Source: Gliomastix tumulicola (Eukaryota > Ascomycota > Sordariomycetes > Hypocreales > Bionectriaceae). Taken from it: a DNA stretch of 64,000 bases. Positions 10,926-20,875 of this stretch are shown here, piece by piece (the first letter of the stretch is position 1; the number at the start of each line of letters is the position of its first letter). The position numbers were made by a program, and so were the translations under genes. The notes beneath the pieces are model-generated. The model was not told where the DNA came from, made no database searches, and worked only from the letters and a program-made list of their open reading frames with translations. The stretch spans positions 377,171-441,170 of the forward strand of contig BCHX01000011.1 of NCBI GenBank assembly GCA_001599755.1, in the 5' to 3' direction.

Positions 10926-11564
10926 ATGCCACCTTCAGGTCTTTCCGAGCTAGACAGAGACGCCATGAGAGAGTTAGGGAACCGATCGCTCTCTCGTGGC
11001 ATGGTCCTGCATGTACACTCGGCGGTGCGCCAGGTGGCGTGCGGCGTTGCTCTTCCTACCACCGCATTACCAGAACTCCCTCCCACGGACTCCCCTGCCG
11101 GCAACGCAGACGACCGCGCTCCCTGTCTCAAGACGTTTATCTGTCACGTCGCCTTGGCTACTAGAGTGCCAATCTTGGTTCTCCTGTCCGTGCCTGTGTA
11201 CGCGGAGCGTCTCCAGAGAGCACAAAAGGCCACGGGCAGCAGCATGTCTGGCGGTCAGCATCTGGTCTTCCTGGCGTCACTCATCCTAGCCTACAAAACT
11301 CTAGAAGATGATCCGCTCACGCTCCGCTACTGGTGCCGACGCTCGCGTTGCAAAGTGGATGACGCGTACATACAATTTCTACAAGACGATGTAGAGAGGA
11401 TGGAGGAGGAGGTGATATGCCGCCTGGGATGGAACCTAAATATCGGCGAGCAGGAGCTTTGCCGCCATCTAGAGCCGTTCTTAGAGCCGATACGGCACCG
11501 GAATCGAAACAACAAGAAACGGCAGAGCGGGCGAAAGGGGGAAAATAGGGTGGGACGCACATGA
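10926..11564 (+). CDS. PCL-type (PHO80-like) cyclin
   Basis: A 212-residue intronless frame. Residues about 70-190 form a cyclin box of the fungal PCL/PHO80 class: FICHVALATRVPILVLLSVP, then VYAERLQRAQ, then HLVFLASLILAYKTLEDD with the helix-3 lysine, then VERMEEEVICRLGWNLNIGE and LEPFLEPIRHR. Family members bind a Pho85-type CDK and control cell-cycle start, polarity or phosphate response; the partner kinase is not in this window. The N-terminal 65 residues are Ser/Pro/Asp-rich and unconserved, and the C terminus is basic (RNRNNKKRQSGRK). WCRRSRCKVDDAYIQFLQDD replaces the usual spacer between helices. No lesion seen. Frame 6350-7057 may be a decayed relative 4 kb away. Confidence 0.72.
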   Translation: MPPSGLSELDRDAMRELGNRSLSRGMVLHVHSAVRQVACGVALPTTALPELPPTDSPAGNADDRAPCLKTFICHVALATRVPILVLLSVPVYAERLQRAQKATGSSMSGGQHLVFLASLILAYKTLEDDPLTLRYWCRRSRCKVDDAYIQFLQDDVERMEEEVICRLGWNLNIGEQELCRHLEPFLEPIRHRNRNNKKRQSGRKGENRVGRT

Positions 11565-12304
11565 AGCCTGCCTGTCGCGCTGCTCGCGTTCAGGGTTGGT
11601 TCATCCATATCCCCAACCACGGCCAAAAATGCAGTGATCGTCTGAAGCGTGCCGGGCTGTCGCTCTAGCACGTCTACGCGACTGACATCACCACGGCGCC
11701 TTCGTAAATGATAGCGCTTGCATATTACATAGACTACACCCTTACTTCCACCGCTGCAGCTAAAAGCGAATCAAGAACATGGGGCCCTTAGGCAACGACG
11801 GGATCGTATAAACGTTTCGCAAGGTGGCTCAGATGTTAGTTGCGCTACCTTTCACAATAAGCTCTCATTAGCGAGTGAGGGGGTTGCGCGATGATACGCT
11901 CAGAATCGCAGAACTAGACAACCTCCAACGAAATCAAGAAGGCGATCTGCCCAGCCACACACGCCAGGCGTGAGACGACGCCTTCCAGCCATCCAAGGGC
12001 GATAGGACCCGGCCCTCCATTTCTCAGTGGAGAATGAGTGAGCTAGGATAGTTGCTAACTTCTCCTCACCGAAGCACGAGCAGGAATTCATAGTATGTCC
12101 ATAGCATCTAGTCTATAGTACGATTCATAGATACAAGTCATACCGTCCGAGCTTGGCGAGTATGGTGGGCCTCCGTAAAAGTCCCGCCTTTCTTCTCCGC
12201 CGCTTCTTCCCTTCTGCTGCCACCTTCCTTCTACTACTACCCATCGGACAGACCTAGTGCACGGTTCCACGCTGGCGCGTACTACACCTAGTGCACAGGC
12301 TGAC
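11565..12304. other. No supported gene; 3' flanks of two convergent genes
   Basis: Lies between the 3' ends of the cyclin (plus) and patatin-like (minus) genes. No convincing frame. A pyrimidine-rich stretch at 12180-12245 is the only compositional feature. Confidence 0.4.
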
Positions 12305-15300
12305 TCACTGGTGATCGGCACGGCCAAAAGCCGCATCGAGATTCTGCTGCCTCACGAGTCGTGCCAGGGTGAACGGCGAGCCACTGATGCCGCACGCTGA
12401 CGGCCCTTCGTGCAGGGTGATATGAAACTCATCTTGCCGAGTTGGCACCTGGATGGTGATGGGGTGATGGAACCTACCTTGGCCCGCCATGGCGCCGGGA
12501 GCAGGGAAGCGGCCCGGCAGGATTCGCTCCTGGCACTGGAAGGAAGCCGAGCATTGGGCCAGCTGGTTCATGAAGGTCTCGTATGCGGCGGTGCCGGAGG
12601 GGAGACGGCAGGCCAGATGCCCACTGCACTGGTATGCACCATTCCGGAGACGGCGTGGCAGGCTGTCGAGTTCAAAGACGAAGAGCTCCGCTCGAAGTTG
12701 GCCAGCCAGGCAGGGCAAGTCGGGAGACTGGATGGCGGTCTCGCGTGCCCGTTCGGCGACCTCGGCCATGCTGCACACGTCGTCCAGGGCCGGCGGCGCG
12801 GATCCGAAACGCAGGTCGAACCGGAAATAGCCCCCCCGTTCCCGGGTTAGCGGCTGACGGAGCAGATGCTTCCAAGCGGCGTCGGCGTCGCCTTGCTTCC
12901 AGAATGCGCGGAACAGACGGGACGGGAAGGACTTTCCCCACGCGGTGGCCCACATGGTCGACCACACGGGTACAGGCTCGGATGCCGTCGTCGGTTCGGA
13001 TCCGGCCTCCGTCTCCGGCTGGGTGGACCCCGTCCCCAGGGACAGCACAAGACTAGGCTCGGGCGCCGCCGGGAACAACGCAGCCGTCTCCCGGATAGCG
13101 ATGGATGCGGGGTTGTTGTACGTGAGGCCGCCGTCCTGGAACGTCCCGGCGCCGGGGAGGAAATAGGGCGTAAAGTAGCTACCCCAGCAGGTTAACACGA
13201 GGCAACTAGCTAACTAGACAGGCAACGTACTACGGTGCAGCGACAGAACTTCGGAGGCTGCTCGGCGGTCAGTACAGGTGTGGGCAGAAGACAGCACGGC
13301 AGGGTGGACACACATCATCCGCAGAGGCGTGGCTGCCGCTCCCTGTTGGAAGCGGAGAATCCGATAATCTGGACGAGCGTCAGGCCTGGGCCCTCACCCC
13401 TACTTCGCCTCTACCACACATACCTTGGTTATGGGGGCGAGCACCAATCCCGTTGTAGTTGGTCACCACGAACGTGCTCGTATCGTCGGTGCTGGTGAGC
13501 GTCACGCCGAGCAGGGCACCCGCCTCGGCCGCGGCGTGAGACTGGACGATGCTCTGGCTGGCACCGTAGGCGTCCTGCTGAATCCTCTCTAGTTTCTGCG
13601 CCGAGTATTTGCTGTCTACTAGGAGCGACACGACGAACTGGACGGCAGGCACCACCATAGGAACATGTCCGAACAGCGACGTCAGGGCTTGGAAGAGGGG
13701 ACGTTTCTCGAAGGCAAGCGCGGCCGACGTCTCAAAGTACTCGATGCACTTGCCCAACGGCCAGCCGTTGACGCAGAGCGCACAGGCGATCATGGCACCT
13801 GGGACAGCATTAGCAAGGATGTTCCGCCAGTGTCCTGACGAGCTGATGGGTCCAACCTGAGCTGGTGCCATAGACGACGTCAAAGTGGCGCTGCACAGGG
13901 TAGGGCAGGCCGACGGCATGCTCCAGTACCCGGAGAAACTCCAGCGGTGCACGTCCTCGTGTGCCGCCACCGTCGATGCTCAGCACACGTGCCGTGGCCG
14001 TCGGCGGCTTGACGCGGATGCACATACCGTCCGTCGTCGCTCCGCACAAGATGCAGTCGGCGATGCCGAAGAGCCAAGGGTCCTCGGCGGCGCGGCGGGC
14101 AAAGATACGAACGCACGTCTGACACAACCAGTGTCGGCAAGGGAGGCAGTACTGGGGCTTGCGCCGGAGGCAGGCCCAGCAGGTCTCTTCTGAAGACGAA
14201 TAGGTCCAGCTTTGGCGGGCGGATGCGAGTCGGTGCTCGTGTAGCGCCTTGGACGTCGAGCCCCCTTGGAGCACTCGGAAGTGTTCAACAGCCTGCTCGC
14301 AAATTAGGTGGGCGAGGTCGAGAGACAGTGGTGGCAGGCCTCGGTCTTCACGGTGGGTCCGGATGTTCTCGGCGACCTGCAGGCAGACATCCTGGTATAG
14401 CACTCTAAATACATCACGGAACGGAAAGTCTAGGTCACAGTGGTCAAAATTTAGCTCTGCCAGCCCACGGGGGACAGCGGCGGCGCGTGTAACTTACGGT
14501 GCATGCCTGGCGGGTACTGATCTAGGACGAGGCTCGAGGACACCGTGGGGATGGCGACGCGTTCCAGCGCGACGCCGTCGTCAAATTGCGTGAGCCAATT
14601 GGTCAGGTGGGTGCAAAGATCCGGCGCCACCGGGTTCGACTGCCGTGCCGACTTGATGACATCCACCGGCGCGTACGACGCCGCGCCGGCTCCGTCTGCC
14701 GCGTCTTGGAGGAAAGCCGCGGTATGACGAGCAGCGAAAAGGGAACCTGTACGGCGCCGGCTCTCCTGCACCGCGTCCAAAGCTTCGAAGAGCTTTCGGC
14801 GCAGCATCGTAATCTGCCTCCTTCGCCATGTGGCACTGCGACTGGGGGCAAAGGTCACGATAGTCACGCGCTGGAAATGGCCAGGGATCGCCAGCGTATC
14901 CCCAGGTCGGCCTATACTCTCTACGGCTCTCTGCATCTTCTTCTTCTGGCCTCGTGGGACGACAAGGAGCAGCACGGGGCCGGCGGCCGAGGTGTGCGAT
15001 CGTTCGCGAGCTGCCATGGCGGCGAGGTACTGCACGGCCCTGTCCGGCCCCCCGATGTCCGCCGCGAATAAGCATAGAACGTCTACGAACGGAAAGACGA
15101 GCGTCTGGTAGATCTTGTCCGCTGCTTCGCCGACTCGTCGCTCCGAGGACGTCGCGGCGAAGAGCCTCTCCGTCGTCGCATGGCAACGGTACGGCTGAGC
15201 CGACGTGGGTAGTCTATTGTGCGCAGGCAGGTCTCCGTCCGCAACCATTGTCGGCCGTGTGGCCCGGACTCGAGACACATGGAGGTGGATCTCGCCATGA

Positions 15301-15698
15301 TGTCTTGACCCCCTCGGCGGCCGCGCCGCGGGGCAAAGATCGGAGAGAAGCAACGATTTAGTCTGGTTGCCGACGAGCACGGCGAACCCAGCGGGCTGAT
15401 CCTGCTCGGCGACTTCTTCGAGCAGTCTAGCCGGGCGGTCCGTCGTTTCGAGGGTAGATCGGCCACTGTTCTGCCATAGCCTGGTCCATTGCGTATGCCT
15501 GCAGCTAGTCATAGCGTTATGGGCTTTCACGCCCTGGATAAGGACGCGCACGGTGATGGTTTTATAGTCCCGCGCTCCATTCGTCACGCGGCATCCAAGA
15601 ACAGACGCCGGCCAGTTGAGGCAGTGTGCACCCTGTCCCTCTCTGCTCTGCAGCCACTCTTGGCCCTGAAGAGAGATCATGTGGCGGCAAGGAGCCAC
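12305..15698 (-). CDS. Patatin-like phospholipase with zinc-finger module
   Basis: Exons read on the minus strand: about 15698-14498, 14456-13857, 13798-13424, and a last exon 13178-12305. Introns 14457-14497 (41 bp) and 13799-13856 (58 bp, gctaat branch) keep phase. The segment 13179-13423 holds one or two more introns and probably a short exon that I could not fix. The N-terminal region (FPFVDVLCLFAADIGG ... DVIKSARQSNPVAPDL) is the extension found in large fungal patatin-like proteins. Then comes a RING-like cysteine cluster (CWACLRRKPQYCLPCRHWLC ... CILCG), the oxyanion motif DGGGTRG, the nucleophile elbow GTSSG (joined by splicing), NGW, and the catalytic Asp motif DGG (FQDGGLTYNNP). The C terminus (SGHLACRL ... 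NISGSPF-like) matches the family tail. Both Ser and Asp of the dyad are present, so phospholipase/acyl-hydrolase activity is likely. The start codon is uncertain; an internal Met near 15515 is an alternative. Confidence 0.72.
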
Positions 15699-15781
15699 CC
15701 CGTCCGGTTACCGCCGTGGAGAGGCGTCGCACCCCCTACATAGCCAGAAACTGACAAGGTGGAGGGAGGGCCGGCGTCTTG

Positions 15782-15789
15782 TAAATAAA
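15782..15789 (+). promoter_or_regulatory. TATA-like box (taaataaa)
   Basis: Sits 86 bp upstream of the ATG at 15868 and is followed by a CT-rich leader (gccctctctcgctctctgcc). It lies in the short divergent interval between the patatin-like gene and this gene. Confidence 0.4.
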
Positions 15790-15867
15790 CCCGTACAGTG
15801 CCCTCTCTCGCTCTCTGCCACTCTCCACAGACAGCCGGTCAGGTGTACCAAGACGCTTACGCCAGCC

Positions 15868-16311
15868 ATGTCAGACGCAGACTCGTGGAACGATGGACCG
15901 TACCTAGTCCCCGACAGTCCGGACGACTGCGGCTCGCCGCAACATGAGGTGCGCCGACTGCAAGAGGAACTCCAGCGGCAGGATTTGTGGATCAAAGAGC
16001 TCGAGTCTCTTTTGGAGGCCGTATACGATCTACTCCAGGCGAAGTTCTTGGAAAGCGACATGCTCAGGCTCGAGCTCGACGTAAATGAGGCCGCTCTACA
16101 GGGGATGCTGCAAGACGTCGAGGAATTAGCGTGTACGATAGAGACACAGGGCGGCTTGTTAGACCTCGCCTGGCTGGACTCGGAGCGAGCGACGTCATCT
16201 CAGCGGAAAAGAAAGCGGGACTCGCCGTTGCTACACGATTGCGGGCAAGGGAAGTCCGCTACGGGTGAGGTGGAGGCGCATATCAGAAAGAAGCGCAGGC
16301 TTGGTCCGTAG
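15868..16311 (+). CDS. Small coiled-coil nuclear-type protein, 147 residues
   Basis: Begins MSDADSWNDGPYLVPDSPDD, an acidic head. A long heptad region follows (HEVRRLQEELQRQDLWIKEL, SLLEAVYDLLQAKFLESDML, DVEELACTIETQGGLLDL). The tail has two basic clusters (SSQRKRKRDSP and HIRKKRRLGP) that look like nuclear localisation signals. No introns needed. Promoter and CT-rich leader are upstream; the patatin-like gene is divergent with its first candidate start at 15698. It may be part of a group of small coiled-coil proteins in this window (10337-10690, 39617-39955). Molecular role unknown. Confidence 0.55.
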   Translation: MSDADSWNDGPYLVPDSPDDCGSPQHEVRRLQEELQRQDLWIKELESLLEAVYDLLQAKFLESDMLRLELDVNEAALQGMLQDVEELACTIETQGGLLDLAWLDSERATSSQRKRKRDSPLLHDCGQGKSATGEVEAHIRKKRRLGP

Positions 16312-17677
16312 GGGCCCAGTCGCTCCCACCCCCTGGCCATCAGTCACTTCAAGTACAGCAGTACCAGGGAATAGAAGCCACAAGAGGCAATGGAACGACA
16401 TGGGCTGCTAGGACCGTTCGAGTCGAGGCCGGCCTACCGAGTGCAGATAGTAGGCTAGGAGATTTGCGCCTACTGGTACCATATCTCCAGAAGAGACACC
16501 AAGCCCAGGCACTGGCCTCGACCATACGCGATGGGATATGAGTACGCCTAGTGGCTCACGGAGCCTGGACACCCCTAGCTAGATATGGTCAGTAGATATC
16601 GTCCATAGTACTCAATCCGTCAAGCGTCCCATGGCCTGCAATCCCAACAGCAACGATCCGTCCAGGACATCGTCTCAGCATGAAGGCGCGGAGGCCGGGG
16701 CCCGCTTACAGCATGCTAGATCAGACATTTCTCCCGCTGTGCTTGCCGACCGAAGGCTCATGCCATTTCCGCCAACGTATGCAGATCGACGGGTGTGTAT
16801 CTTGCCTGATGAGACGTGGCCGTCGCGCTACGACTAGCCTGTCTGCCTGGTTCCTCTACCCTTTCCTCCCCGCCCAGCGTGCCCGCCTAATTCATAGTCA
16901 TTTCTGTATGAAACACGGCGAGTCTATGAGCTCCAGGGTGGATTCTCAAGCCAGAAAATCCATGTTTGTATATTGCGATACGCTGGAGTGATATATATCG
17001 GAAGACCTTTTCTCGATATCATCTCGACCGCGCCAGGCTCATCTAGTCCGAACTGGGCTGCTTTGGGTAGCCGTTGTACTCTATTCTGGGATAGAGAACG
17101 ATGACCTGCGATAGTCTGGAGAAAGCAGAATACCTAGGCAACTAGTTGCGCGAGGGATATGTCCGGAAGAGCGTAGATGGCGACATGGGCATGGTCACGG
17201 GTCTTGACAGTGTCGATGGCGAAGATTGTGATGTCCTTTCAATTGACTCATCGACGTTTGTCAGTACAAGTACTCTGGTTCTAGAGGGACACCCATCGTG
17301 CTAAGGGGCTATAGTGCCATCAGTCGTTTTCAATTGTGCTAAAGCGCCAGGCTGATATCCAAGCATACATTCCGCGGTTATGTGAAGATGAATATGGATA
17401 TGAATATCACTTTAGCATTTATGCCACGACACGCAAACTTCCGCTACCGCCACGAGAACGCTTAACGCTGAAGGAGATTGGTCCCTCAGCGTGTTCAAGG
17501 CTGTGCACGCAGTCAAAGAAGGAACGGGAGACAGCAAAGAGAAGGCGGCCAGACTTGAGAGTGACTCCCCAGGTTATCGCGATCGTCGAGGAGCCAAAGC
17601 TACAACTACCTAGATACACTGAGCTCTGGCGCCCCCGTGCCAGCGGCACACCGGTTGCGCTCGCTCGTCAAACCGAC
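16312..17677. other. No supported gene
   Basis: Frames at 16631-16991 and 17336-17908 carry no family signal; the latter overlaps the Ulp1-like gene on the other strand and looks like its shadow extended upstream. Confidence 0.4.
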
Positions 17678-19216
17678 TTACAGCCGTGGTATAGCACGCT
17701 TCGCCCGAGGGTTGAGGTCAACAAAGGCTGCAAAGTCTTCGTCGGTCAATTCTTGGTCCCGGGGCCGCTTGAACCGATAATTGTCGATCATCAAATCGTC
17801 CTCAGGCAGGTGGTCAAAAAGGATGGCCGAGCAGAGCCATTCAGCTTGTTGCAGGTACGTCACGAGGCGATCGTTAGGATCGTCGAGGCGGGCTTGCAGA
17901 GTCGATAGCAGGACCGCCTTCCGCTCGTCGTCGCCCCGGCTATCAGGAGCCAAGGAGAGTAGGAGTACATGGGGGGTGACTTCCCAGCCTGGGCGCAGCT
18001 TACAGACGTCACTCCAGAACTTACACTGCTTTTGTATGTCTTTGATCTTCCTTTTTGCGCTCCTCCAGTCCATAGACGAGCCTAACGCTTTGAAGATGTC
18101 CTGCTCGCCACCCAGGCCCTCCAGTTTATCGTGAAGCAATACAGCGTGATACCTTGCGTGTAGGGTGCTGCCCATGTGCTCCCTCTGCACCAGCTCCCAG
18201 AGGACAGCCAGGCTCTTGGAACCATGTGCCTGCATGGACCGACGCGCCAGTGCAGCCTCCCCTAGGAGGTCCAGGATCCTCCGGCGATCGCGAAGGAAGA
18301 TCTCCTCCTGCTGGGCGCGATCCTCTACCGGGCCCCCTACTCTCCCCCGGGGTCCAGAGAGTGAGTAGGACAGGCGGCTAGGCGCCGTCAGCATCTGGTC
18401 AGGAGGATCTTGCGGAATGGCCGCGTCAGCATCAGTGCTGTCAAAGAACAAGGGCCCTTCCTCATCGCTCTCGGGCGCAAGGTTTCGGAACGCCTCCTCA
18501 CTAGGATCGACTGTTCCGCAAGCGAGCTCCACGACCAAACGTGCATGAAAGTTGAATGTCATTTGCGCTGCCGCCTCTAGGTTTAGGTGCGGCGCTCCCT
18601 TGTAGATACATCGAATGCCCATCAGCATGAACAAGCCCGAGTCCTCACGCGAGTCTGCCGGGTGTCCCTGCTCCCCACCAGGCCGCGTCCAGCCGAGGAC
18701 AGGTCTGCCTCGCACGGACAAGCACGGCGAGCGGGCACCACGCCTACTGTCATACCAGTGAACACAGTCGGGGTACGCGACCGCGAACGCCCATTCCCTG
18801 CCATCGCGGTAGGGGATGACTGTCGCGCCATCGAGCCCCTCGTCCTCGATCTCGTTCGACCCCTCACTGAGCTGCCGTATCTCTGTAATGCGTGCATGGG
18901 CAGGGGTGTGCTGTCGGAGAAGCCTGAGGTAACCGCTGACGGCTTCTTCGCTGATATACTCGCCAAGCGCGATCGGAGAGCGTGAGTCGGGGTGATCAGC
19001 CTCGGACACATACCGATGCCAGTCCGCGCTGATAAGCGGAATGGGCCCTGCCCCATCCGCACGGTCCTTTTCTAGTGGCGTAAGGGGGGGTCCGGACCAT
19101 CCGGTGTCGGCTGGGTAGCGCGATTGGATTTTACGGATCGCTTCCCCCAACAACCTCAGGGACGTGTAAGAAAAGGCGCGCAGCCCCAACTGCCGAAAGT
19201 ACTGCTCATCGTCCAT
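17678..19216 (-). CDS. Ulp1-like fold protein, catalytic residues replaced
   Basis: A 512-residue intronless protein. Residues about 130-235 follow the C48/Ulp1 core: TVIPYRDGREWAFAVAYPDC, HWYDSRRGARS, then DSGLFMLMGIRCIYKGAPHL. In active Ulp1 enzymes the first strand begins with catalytic His-Trp; here the residue before W142 is Glu. The Asp of YDS (D156) is kept. The catalytic Cys of the DCGxF motif is Ser (S193). It is therefore probably a non-catalytic relative, as in other expanded fungal families with DSGLF motifs; this is inference. The C-terminal half (about 290-500) is helical, with charged stretches such as RRRILDLLGEAALARRSM and WRSAKRKIKDIQKQCKFW, and has no recognised domain. A 17336-17908 frame overlaps on the other strand and is taken as a shadow. 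Single full-length frame argues for an intact gene. Confidence 0.6.
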   Translation of the reverse strand: MDDEQYFRQLGLRAFSYTSLRLLGEAIRKIQSRYPADTGWSGPPLTPLEKDRADGAGPIPLISADWHRYVSEADHPDSRSPIALGEYISEEAVSGYLRLLRQHTPAHARITEIRQLSEGSNEIEDEGLDGATVIPYRDGREWAFAVAYPDCVHWYDSRRGARSPCLSVRGRPVLGWTRPGGEQGHPADSREDSGLFMLMGIRCIYKGAPHLNLEAAAQMTFNFHARLVVELACGTVDPSEEAFRNLAPESDEEGPLFFDSTDADAAIPQDPPDQMLTAPSRLSYSLSGPRGRVGGPVEDRAQQEEIFLRDRRRILDLLGEAALARRSMQAHGSKSLAVLWELVQREHMGSTLHARYHAVLLHDKLEGLGGEQDIFKALGSSMDWRSAKRKIKDIQKQCKFWSDVCKLRPGWEVTPHVLLLSLAPDSRGDDERKAVLLSTLQARLDDPNDRLVTYLQQAEWLCSAILFDHLPEDDLMIDNYRFKRPRDQELTDEDFAAFVDLNPRAKRAIPRL

Positions 19217-19844
19217 GCTTCATCTGGTCACAGGCCGGTCTGTGGGGTTTGACTGGAGGCCTCGGTTCTTATGGCCCCTCTACCGCACGCGTGTCCCGTC
19301 CAAAAGCGCCCGTGTATGTCACCGTCTGCTTTTGTTTCGTCCAGATATTCGCCTACATAGTGCCTGAGCCGTTTCGTGGTCGATGCCAATCAACCCATCT
19401 CGCCCGCCCAACACATGGTCGAGTTAGGACCGCCGCCAGTTCCTGGCGTTTGAGAAGATCCTCCATTGATAGGTTCACTGGACCGCAAAATGCCTCCCTA
19501 CGCCGGCTAGAAAGTCACTACCAGCCCGGGTGGATGCATGGAAACGCCATCGCCTCGTATTGCGATACGCTAAGAACGAACCCCGTTTTTGCGAGACAGG
19601 GTGGGACTGACCCGATCCGAATCAAGACTCGTTCGTCTTGAACTGTGATTAGGCACACAAAAGGCGTTCTCGGGGGGTCCAGACAGGGCACACGCACGTG
19701 AGGATCAGCACCACCCAAATTCGGCTCTCTCTCTGCCGTGCAGGCTTCATTCTGGCAACTCCACCAAATTGCAAAGCACCCGAACCTGGCAGGGGGAACC
19801 AAGGCCTACATTTGCGTCAATTCCTGCCTAGTTTTGAATATCAA
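19217..19844. other. No supported gene
   Basis: Upstream flank of the Ulp1-like gene. Short frames only. Confidence 0.4.
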
Positions 19845-20009
19845 TTCAGGGAAGGGAATCAATCAATCCACGGAGGCCAGCCGTGGACGCTAAGTACGTT
19901 TTGGGCCGATTACATGGATACACAAGGATGGCACGGCCCGTTAAATAGGACGTGCCACCCTTGTCGTCAATTCACGAAAGGCTTTCGTGGATTGATTCCC
20001 TTCCCTGAA
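19845..20009. repeat. 165-bp foldback with nested hairpins
   Basis: The outer arms 19845-19872 and 19986-20009 pair over 24 bp (ttcagggaagggaatcaatc then cacg on the left), with a 4-nt bulge caused by an extra aatc on the left. Inside are hairpin ccacgg/ccgtgg (19868-19873, 19881-19886), a 14-bp stem acaaggatggcacg/cgtgccacccttgt (19922-19935, 19951-19964, one mismatch), and palindrome cacgaaag/ctttcgtg (19973-19989). The first and last of these compete with the base of the outer stem. It could be a miniature foldback transposon, a structured RNA or a cruciform site. No target duplication seen at the ends. Confidence 0.6.
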
Positions 20010-20875
20010 TATCATCCCCATGGCGTACTGAACTCTTGATGCAGGTGTAAGTGTGAGAAGAAGTCACACTGTTATTCGACCCGGTCAATATGGGAACCTA
20101 CTACTCTGTACTGACTAGAAAGAACGCCGCGCTATCCCGCTCGCAACCTCATTAGACATCTCTTGGGCGACAGATAGGGCCGAGCGTGCTTCAAACAAGC
20201 CCGAAGGGGGCATTGCGATAACTCTGAAGTAAGGGGGTGTGGAGACTACGATCCAAGTCCTTCTGAATCCCTGGACCATGGAGTACAAAAAAAAAAGGCC
20301 GAGAAGAGAGGTGGAGATGTGTGATGGCGTGTGATACTGTTAGATAACGGGCGTGAATAGTAGCGTGACAGAGTGCCACAGGGCGTGATAAGTGATGGTG
20401 AGTCTTTCTCATCCTGTCGTCGTGATTGGCTCTGAATGACGCGCGAGTTTAGCGTACCAATCTGTCGGGACGGTCCTTTCCCCGGCCCTCATCTCCTGAA
20501 TCACACTGCTCGAAGTTTGCTCGGGAATCCCTGCGTCTGATTCGCTACTGTACGAACACTCAGACTGAGAGCGGACGCCATGGCTCAGATAAAAGCCAAA
20601 TGGCTCCGGGCGCATGTACTAAGCCAATTGAGGAAGTCTGGGTGCGATTGAAACCGGAGCAACAAACCCGAGATGCACCGGAAGTCACCCATTCAATGGA
20701 GGATTTGCTTCTTCCCGGCACCCTATTTCTCTTTGTTCGTATGAGGTAGAACAAGTTTGCACCGCCGCTCATTGACCTTCGCCATCCTCGACCGCCCGTA
20801 GATTGATGCTCCATCGGTTACTAACAACGTTCATATCTTCCCGACACCGACTTCCTTGTGTATTTTCCTCGGCGC
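20010..20875. other. No supported gene
   Basis: 3' flank of the minus-strand micro-exon gene. A ten-A run at 20287-20296. No motif-bearing frame. Confidence 0.4.

Noticed and set aside
12410..13195. Several plus-strand frames of 110-157 codons
   Set aside because: Antisense shadows of the patatin-like exon; rich in Arg/Gly/Pro with no motif.
17336..17908. 190-codon plus-strand frame
   Set aside because: No motif; its 3' half overlaps the long Ulp1-like gene on the other strand and is a compositional shadow.
16971..19570. Shared 13-mer attgcgatacgct at 16973 and 19558
   Set aside because: Match does not extend; consistent with chance in 64 kb.
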